DNA of 64,000 nucleotides, taken from contig CAIIXF020000009.1 in the NCBI GenBank assembly GCA_903813345.2, forward strand, positions 34,260,740-34,324,739. The letters are read 5' to 3'. A model generated the notes under the pieces. That model made no database searches and was not told where the DNA came from. It saw only the letters and a program-made list of their open reading frames with translations. A program made the position numbers and the translations under genes. This document shows positions 60,101-64,000 of this stretch, piece by piece. Numbering within the stretch: the stretch's first letter is position 1; each line of letters begins with the position of its first letter. Source of the DNA: Owenia fusiformis. Its lineage: Eukaryota > Annelida > Polychaeta > Sabellida > Oweniidae.

Positions 60101-63100
60101 ACTTCGTTCGATGGGATAAAAAGTGACCTTATCAAATTGGGGGAAGGGTAGAAAAAAAAATTGGAAGGGTTATCATTATAATTCTGTCACAGCAGCAGCG
60201 GCGTAACATGGGTATTTTGTGTGTGTACAAGTGAGCACAGTCAACGAGCTTTGTGGGGCATTGTGTTGGTTCTTCCCATGATTCGCGAAAATTGCAACCA
60301 TTTGTTACAGACACCAAATGCTGACACTTATGCCTGTCACAAATGATTAAATGCATACATAAACTATAATGGAACCACTTTGTGTCAATAAACAGCATTG
60401 AAAATTGTGAAAAATTGTGACCTCTTTCATACAGAAGTCTATTAATACTTAAAATCTATGTATGCTTACACAGATCAAAAAATACTTACCATCATCACTG
60501 TCCTCTGCAGCTGCGGGTTTTTTGGCTGGTGCAGCCTTGGTATTTTTTGTCTTTACAGCAGGGACCTCTTCTTCTGTTGAAAGAAAATCAAAACTAGAAA
60601 AACAGCAACTCCATGGAGTAGCAATCCCCACCAAACAAAACATATTTTTTGATCATTAGTTGCCATCTTGTTTGTCCCACAGGCATCAACATACGTATAA
60701 TATGTAAACCATATCCATAAATTAGCATTTGAGTTATCAAAGATTACATTTCTTTACGAAAAATGGCAGCCATTTTGAAAATCTTTCTCAAACAGAGCTA
60801 CTGTGTTCCTAAGCATCAGCACATAAAATTTGAACAAAATCCATTTACTGCTATTTGAGTTATCAAAGATTATATTTTTTTAATGAAAAATGGAGGCCAT
60901 TTTAAGATTTAGCAGCCTTCTTGAAAATTCTTTGACAAACAGAGGTATTTGCTGGAATTACACCATGTGTTTTAGAAAGACGCCTAAAGTTTTAACCTGG
61001 TTTGAAAAATAGGTGTAATCACGATTGTGGATTTACAAAAGCGGTTTTCCAAAACTCCTAGAACCCTAGTCACTAAAAAACGCCTTAAATCGTTATGCGC
61101 TTTTGGAGTGTAGTGTAATACCGATCGGTTTTTGTAAAACGCCTTACCTGGGTTTTTACCATTTGCCCTAAATGAAATAAGATGTTTTTCGAATGCTTCA
61201 CATTTGGGCCACCGTAAAAATACAGTAAATGATGGATGAGACCCACAAAATGCAATAGGTCATCAAATTATATTGCAAAAATTGATATTAAGTTCACATC
61301 ACCGGCAAAAGACTCAGTTACGTTTTTCCTAGATGCTAAATGAATACATTTATTGTAGATGTACACATCTAATGGATATTCTCAATATCTACATCATTAA
61401 AGTGCACGAAAGGCATTTTAGAAATGACAGGTGTAATTTCAAAATAAAATTCCTAAGGCGCTTCAGAAATGATGGTGTAATCAGGATGGCGATTTTGTAA
61501 AGCCCTTTCCACTAAAGCGCTTTTCACTAAAGCGCTTTTAGCGTTTTTTTCAGGTGTAATTCCAGCAATTGTGTCTCTCGGCATCATCATATAAAATTTG
61601 ATCAAAATCTGTTCACTGATACTTGAGTTATCAAAGATAACGTTTTTTACGAAAAATGGCCGCCATTTTGATATTGAGCAGCCATTCTAAAAATCTCTTC
61701 TTCAGTGTAGCTCCTTTGTCCCTAAGCATCGGCATATAAAATCTGAACCAAATTCATCAACGATAGATGGTATTTGAGTTATCAAAGATTACGTTTTTTA
61801 TGAAAAATGGTGGCCATTTTGAAATTCAGTCGCCAACTTGAATGAAAATTCTTTCTTGAAAAATCTACTTTGTCCCTAGGCATCTTTAATTTGAACCCAT
61901 TCAGTGCTATTTGAGTTATCAAAGATTACGTTTTTTTATGAAAAATGACCGCCATTTTGATATTTAGCAGCCATTTTGAAAATCTCTTCTTCAGTGTATA
62001 GCTCCTTTGTCCCTAGGCATCAGCATATACAATTTGAACCAAATCCAACTAGTATTGGAGTTATCAAAGATTATATTTTTTTATGAAAAATGGCGTCATT
62101 TTGAATTATGCAGCCATATTGAAAATTCCTTCTCGAGCAGAGATTCTACCCCCATAAGGCATAAGCCTATAAAATTTGAATCAAATCCGTTAAGTATTTG
62201 TATTTGAGTTATCACCGGGCAAACGGACAGACGGATGGACAGACGAACGGATGGACGAATGGATGGATGGCTTTCCTATATACCTTTCCTCAAACTTTGT
62301 TTGCATTCTTTTCACAGAAAGACTATCACATTCTTTTCACAGAAAGACTATCACAATCTGTTCACAGTATTCATGTATCAGAGTAAGATCATTCTCAACT
62401 TTTTGCTTGAATCAAACAAAGTTTGGCTTAAATAGCATGGTTATCTGCATCTATCGATCAGATGGGGAAAAAAGTGTTTATCACATCCAAGTAGTTATCT
62501 AAGTGTATGATTTAATAGAGAAGTGTCATGCAATCATAATTTTCTTATTTCATTCAGAAAAATCAAATTACAGATTCAAATTGAGAATCAATACCTTCAT
62601 CACTGTCATCCTCATCCTCGCTATCATCATCGTCTTCATTATCATCACTATCTTCCTCATCACTATCCGACTTTTGCTTCTTGGCAGGTGGTGCTTTGGC
62701 AGTGTTTGCAGCAGCCTTCCTCTTGGGAGCAGGGGCTGGTGTCTCTTCTGTGGAAAAGATTCATTTGTATTGACTGTCACTCATGTACAATGCACTTCAT
62801 TCATGAAGGCTTTACATTGCATTTACTCAGACTTATATCTGCATGTGATTCACATTTATCTGTTTGTCACTCCCAGAGTTAATTTCAGACAAATACACAT
62901 CAAACACCAAAAACCAAGATTGGATAAATCGCCCGTTTCTTATAAAAATAATCTGTGGATCCAATACACCATAACAAACTTTTCCAGCTCACCTTCCTCC
63001 ATGCTCTCATCTTCACTTTCATCTGAGTCGTCTGAATCATCAGAGTCACTGTTGGTCCCTGGTACTCCATTTGGAATTGCTTTTCCATTGGTCTTGCCCA

Positions 63101-63665
63101 TAGCCTTGGTAACCGCTACCAGGGCCTCAGCCTGCAAAACCACATGACAAAATGTCACCACCTAGTTCACAATATTATTGAGAACTGATTTTGAACTTTG
63201 AAGCAAGTTAAAATAGACCTTTTTTGACCCTCAGAGGATTTGAACTTCTGAGAACTTGTAGATGATTTTGAAAAAAAATTGGTCAATTTGAAGCAAGTTG
63301 AAAAAAACCTTTTTGACCTTGAGAAGGTCTTGTAGATGATTTTGAAAAAACTGAAGTCATATCAGTCTAAACAGTATTTGTTAGGTTATTGGAACTTTGT
63401 TAAAGACACCAACCGCCGATCGCTGATCACCAACCACCAACCGCTGTCACAAAAAATGGGGACTATAACATGTCACCACTTTTTGGTGGTGACAAAATTA
63501 TGATTCATGAAAACAAAGCTAGAACATTCATATAAGAAACATATAAGAAACAGAATGTCTTACATCATCAGATTCCTCTTCACTACTGGACTCTTCTTCA
63601 CTGGAGCTTTCCTTGGGTGGAGGTGGAGCAGCCTTAGCCTTCTTCGCCTTTGTCATGTTTGCTTT
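50989..63665 (-). CDS. NCL: Nucleolin (whole gene, 14 coding exons, 5' end possibly outside window)
   Basis: Exons in transcript order: 63665-63564, 63131-62993, 62747-62595, 60573-60490, 58061-57867, 56780-56663, 55310-55156, 54718-54604, 54490-54345, 54050-53918, 53365-53187, 52588-52456, 51773-51595, 51125-50989. The frame is open throughout, 652 residues from the Met at 63656. Layout: acidic/Ser blocks alternating with Lys/Ala/Pro linkers (1-221) ending in a basic KKQKVEETQE stretch; RRM1 223-300; RRM2 313-385; RRM3 403-487 with RGG; RRM4 507-591; GAR tail to 643; final GKKTKFND, matching the GKKTKFE end of vertebrate nucleolin. Known role: nucleolar RNA-binding protein in rDNA transcription, pre-rRNA processing and ribosome assembly; acidic tracts bind histones and GAR binds RNA and proteins. 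Odd: an RGG block follows RRM3 as well as RRM4 because of an exon-pair duplication. Introns carry snoRNA-like sequences, as in vertebrate NCL. Confidence 0.94.
51476..51551 (-). ncRNA. Candidate C/D-box snoRNA (family A, copy 1, most intact)
   Basis: Read on the minus strand inside the nucleolin intron after exon m. A 5-bp terminal stem (GTTGC and GCAAC) encloses a C box ATGATGA at 51545-51539 and a D box CTGA at 51484-51481, spaced as in box C/D snoRNAs (76 nt overall). An internal TTAGGACACCT is complementary over 11 nt to AGGTGTCCTAA, which I recognise from the conserved large-subunit rRNA segment GCAGGTGTCCTAAGG. Vertebrate nucleolin introns host snoRNAs, so the host is apt. The internal D' box is not canonical, so the guided position is uncertain. 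Confidence 0.55.
51595..51773 (-). CDS. NCL: Nucleolin exon m (RRM4 second half, duplicate of exon k)
   Basis: GFGFIEFASPEDAKTAMDEN, then FATPKGGDRRSGGFGGGRGG. Acceptor gcttgtatag, donor gtgagt, phase 2 to phase 1. It leads directly into the C-terminal GAR exon. Confidence 0.94.
52456..52588 (-). CDS. NCL: Nucleolin exon l (RRM4 first half, duplicate of exon j)
   Basis: GGEQSNTLFVKNLNFDTTPD, ending STDRDTGKPKG. Acceptor acttttacag, donor gtacgt, phase 1 to phase 2. Confidence 0.94.
53065..53130 (-). ncRNA. Candidate C/D-box snoRNA (family A, copy 2, degenerate D box)
   Basis: Homologous to the copy at 51476-51551 and in the equivalent position after the duplicated exon k. The C box ATGATGA and the 11-nt TTAGGACACCT are preserved. 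The terminal stem is AGTTG with CAACT. The D box reads CCGA instead of CTGA, so this copy may be inactive. Confidence 0.4.
53187..53365 (-). CDS. NCL: Nucleolin exon k (RRM3 second half with internal RGG)
   Basis: RNP1 GFGFIDFASPEDAK, then FATPKGGDRR and an RGG run (GGGRGGQGGRGGR). It is 179 nt, the same as exon m, with 5 differences in 59 residues. It ends in phase 1, so it can join either exon l or exon n. Confidence 0.94.
53561..53643 (-). ncRNA. snoRNA-like relic (family A, copy 3)
   Basis: Third homologous stretch, in the intron between exons j and k. The C box ATGATGA and an 8-bp terminal stem (TTCATGTT with AACATGAA) are present, but the rRNA-complementary stretch is changed (AAGGACATTT) and no D box is recognisable. 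It has no exon beside it, so it is probably a relic of a larger duplication. Confidence 0.3.
53918..54050 (-). CDS. NCL: Nucleolin exon j (RRM3 first half, duplicated)
   Basis: GGEQSNTLFVRNLSYDTTPE, ending STDRETGKPKG. It is 133 nt, the same length and phase (1 to 2) as exon l, and I count 7 differences in 45 residues. Acceptor attattgcag, donor gtaaga. Confidence 0.94.
54191..54279 (-). ncRNA. Candidate C/D-box snoRNA (family B, copy 2)
   Basis: In the intron between exons i and j, minus strand. C box ATGATGA at 54271-54265, flanked by a perfect 7-bp stem CAAGCTA with TAGCTTG. It shares CTACTGTTT and GGACAAA stretches with the copy at 54805-54882. The D box is degenerate (CCGA). Confidence 0.33.
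54345..54490 (-). CDS. NCL: Nucleolin exon i (RRM2 second half)
   Basis: RNP1 is RFGFIDL, followed by EAVKDKQGSELNGSALFLDT and a basic linker KKDGTPKKGART. Acceptor ctttttttag, donor gtacat, phase 2 to phase 1. Confidence 0.92.
54604..54718 (-). CDS. NCL: Nucleolin exon h (RRM2 first half)
   Basis: LFVKNLPENCTKEELKELFP holds RNP2 and helix 1, followed by GAVEIRIPVDRVTGDQK. Acceptor cttatttcag, donor gtaaga, phase 1 to phase 2. Confidence 0.93.
54805..54882 (-). ncRNA. Candidate C/D-box snoRNA (family B, copy 1)
   Basis: In the nucleolin intron between exons g and h, minus strand. C box ATGATGA at 54871-54865, internal CTGA usable as D', and D box CTGA at 54820-54817. Core length 55 nt, short for the class. 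No convincing terminal stem was seen. A homologue lies in the intron after exon i. Confidence 0.35.
55156..55310 (-). CDS. NCL: Nucleolin exon g (RRM1 second half)
   Basis: RNP1 is KFGYVEV. It continues AMECQGQEIDGAPVSMEKAK and a Lys-rich linker ending LNKDEK. Acceptor ttactttag, donor gtaaga, phase 2 to phase 1. Confidence 0.92.
55637..56150 (+). repeat. Dispersed repeat, long copy
   Basis: Same ends as 30658-30905, with about 250 bp of extra middle. It lies in the nucleolin intron between exons f and g. Confidence 0.82.
56288..56370 (+). mobile_element. tRNA-like sequence / short SINE
   Basis: TTGGTATAATGCTCGCCTAG resembles a tRNA D-arm with A box, and GGATCGAATCCC a B box. An A/T-rich tail follows. 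No intact acceptor stem was found, so a SINE head or tRNA relic is more likely than a functional tRNA. Confidence 0.45.
56663..56780 (-). CDS. NCL: Nucleolin exon f (RRM1 first half)
   Basis: Encodes ISIYCGNLNADTTEETLKEF and ends FKRTGK. IYCGNL is RNP2. Acceptor taattccag, donor gtaagt, phase 1 to phase 2. Confidence 0.9.
57114..57314. mobile_element. 201-bp MITE with 7-bp TSD
   Basis: AGGCCCGTAGCCAGG and CCTGGCTACGGGCCT are exact inverted ends. GAAGTCC flanks both sides (57107-57113 and 57315-57321). GGGGGG and CCCCCC runs sit inside the ends. It has inserted into an ATGGC-repeat array in the nucleolin intron. Confidence 0.85.
57345..57760. repeat. ATGGCGGCCAT array 1
   Basis: Starts AACAGCAACTCCGTGGAGTA and has three units with GAGTTATCAAAGATTACATT and AAAATGGCGGCCATTTT variants. 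It lies in the nucleolin intron between exons e and f. Confidence 0.8.
57867..58061 (-). CDS. NCL: Nucleolin exon e (largest acidic tract plus basic stretch)
   Basis: A run of about 40 mostly Asp/Glu/Ser residues, then VENKSTKRKKEKESKKEAKK and QKVEETQE. The basic KRKK...KKQKVE segment matches the bipartite nuclear localisation region before RRM1 in vertebrate nucleolin. Acceptor atgttcctag, donor gtacat. Confidence 0.9.
58316..58376 (-). mobile_element. 5' end of a GTGACAT-end element
   Basis: On the minus strand it begins ATGTCACCACCAAGAAGTGG TGACATATTGTTATGGTC and continues with a GTTGGTTGG-type stretch. The 3' end is not present nearby. Confidence 0.6.
58740..60118. repeat. ATGGCGGCCAT array 2
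   Basis: Units of roughly 130-150 bp with AAATATGAACAAAATCGCTC, CTACTTTTCGAGTTATAG, AAAATGGCGGCCATTTTTCA and AGTGTGCCATGCTTATAGTA. It ends in a (GACG)n run with CCCTATATCCCTCCGTACTT CGTTCGATGGGAT. It lies in the nucleolin intron between exons d and e. Confidence 0.85.
60490..60573 (-). CDS. NCL: Nucleolin exon d
   Basis: Encodes EEEVPAVKTKNTKAAPAKKP and AAAEDSDD. Acceptor ctttcaacag, donor gtaagt, phase 1 to phase 1 (84 nt), so it can be skipped in frame, as can exon c. Confidence 0.82.
60596..62290. repeat. ATGGCGGCCAT array 3, interrupted by an element
   Basis: Starts AACAGCAACTCCATGGAGTA. The units have GAGTTATCAAAGATTACGTT and AAAATGGCCGCCATTTTGAT. It ends in (GACGGATG)n-like sequence near 62218-62270. 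The inverted-repeat element at 60949-61568 splits it. It lies in the nucleolin intron between exons c and d. Confidence 0.85.
60949..61568. mobile_element. 620-bp inverted-repeat element inside array 3
   Basis: TTGCTGGAATTACACC and GGTGTAATTCCAGCAA are exact inverted ends. The interior has repeated GGTGTAAT and AAAGCGCTTTT motifs and no recognised coding frame. Array sequence resumes on both sides, which confirms insertion. Confidence 0.78.
62595..62747 (-). CDS. NCL: Nucleolin exon c (acidic block)
   Basis: Encodes ETPAPAPKRKAAANTAKAPP, KKQKSDSDEEDSDDNEDDDD and more acidic residues. Acceptor tttccacag, donor gtattg, phase 1 to phase 1. Confidence 0.85.
62993..63131 (-). CDS. NCL: Nucleolin exon b (acidic/Ser block)
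   Basis: Acceptor ggttttgcag, phase 0. Encodes AEALVAVTKAMGKTNGKAIP, then NSDSDDSDDSDESEDESMEE; donor gtgagc, phase 1. It repeats the family pattern of a Lys/Ala linker followed by a CK2-type acidic serine run. Confidence 0.85.
63126..63491 (-). mobile_element. Complete GTGACAT-end element with AAGGTCA core
   Basis: Minus strand: starts GTCACCACCAAAAAGTGGTG ACATGTTATAGTC, has a GGTTGGTG-rich stretch, then AAGGTCA/AAATTGACC units, and ends AGGTGGTGACATTTTGTCAT. Its 3' edge overlaps the polypyrimidine/acceptor side of nucleolin exon b, so that acceptor's upstream sequence is element-derived. Confidence 0.75.
63564..63665 (-). CDS. NCL: Nucleolin exon a (N-terminus)
   Basis: Acceptor tgtgttcag, then KANMTKAKKAKAAPPPPKE and two SSSEEE blocks ending SDD; donor gtaaga. 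The Met is codon 4, and the three codons before it are open. The true start may be this Met or lie in an upstream exon beyond 64000. Vertebrate nucleolin begins similarly with a basic patch, APPPKE and acidic residues. Confidence 0.8.
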
Positions 63666-64000
63666 CTGAACACAAATGTTACAGATAATAAGGACATGTG
63701 ACTGAGACATATAGCAATTCATATACCAGTGCAATTCTAAGACTTCAATGGTTCATTTGGTAAATTGTTCCAAATGGAATGTAGGCTTAGTCATCTTGAC
63801 TATTTGAGTATCTGTTATGATGAGGTTCACACTTATCCATCCCTGGACAATATTGTCAGGGAATGGGATAAATCCAGACATCTTCGCTTAAAATACATAC
63901 TACATACTTTCACATGCATTCAACTTAGACACAGCATAGAACAAGGACTATGATACACTCTAGGATACAGCTCTAGCTCTACCATGTCATAATCATTATG
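63666..64000 (-). other. Upstream of nucleolin exon a
   Basis: No further nucleolin exon is recognisable up to the window edge. A plus-strand frame at 63765-63953 has no recognised homology. The first nucleolin exon and promoter are probably beyond 64000. Confidence 0.4.

Noticed and set aside
62503-63147. 214-codon plus-strand frame
   Set aside because: Shadow of nucleolin exons b and c read on the opposite strand; the Ser-rich part is the complement of acidic codons.
63765-63953. Plus-strand 62-codon frame near the window end
   Set aside because: No recognised homology and no splice context.

Overview
The window is invertebrate metazoan nuclear DNA: AT-rich, with GT-AG introns up to 11 kb and many interspersed repeats. 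Two protein-coding genes can be reconstructed exon by exon, and both reading frames stay intact across every junction. The repeat types (tRNA-derived SINEs, truncated LINEs, many short inverted-repeat elements, minisatellites) suggest a marine invertebrate such as a lophotrochozoan or an invertebrate deuterostome. I cannot resolve the phylum from sequence alone. No bacterial, viral or CRISPR features were seen.

Gene 1, plus strand, 799-43018: an R7-family regulator of G-protein signalling, closest in motif content to RGS9/RGS11. Eighteen coding exons give a 616-residue product with DEP, DHEX, GGL and RGS domains and a Ser/Pro-rich tail. The GGL domain is split over three exons, one of which (29571-29684) has no long open frame. 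Exons 10 to 17 are all phase-2/phase-2 and multiples of three, including microexons of 24 and 21 nt.

Gene 2, minus strand, 63665 down to 50989: nucleolin. Fourteen coding exons encode an acidic/serine N-terminus, a basic stretch, four RRMs and a GAR/RGG tail ending in GKKTKFND (652 residues from the Met at 63656). Each RRM is split over two exons. The third and fourth RRMs are a recent tandem duplication of an exon pair with its flanking intron; each copy is exactly 312 nt and carries its own RGG segment. The gene may have a further 5' exon beyond the window edge.

Inside the nucleolin introns are C/D-box snoRNA-like sequences. One family has three copies that follow the exon duplication; its best copy at 51476-51551 has a terminal stem, C box, D box and an 11-nt antisense match to a conserved large-subunit rRNA segment. 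A second, two-copy family lies in the introns on either side of the second half of RRM2.

The genes converge tail to tail with about 8 kb between their stop codons. This interval and the introns hold the mobile fraction: two 5'-truncated LINE fragments, tRNA-derived SINEs, at least seven short elements with inverted ends and target-site duplications, large foldback repeats, an element family with ATGTCACCACC/GGTGGTGACAT ends, and long arrays of a near-palindromic ATGGCGGCCAT motif inside nucleolin introns.
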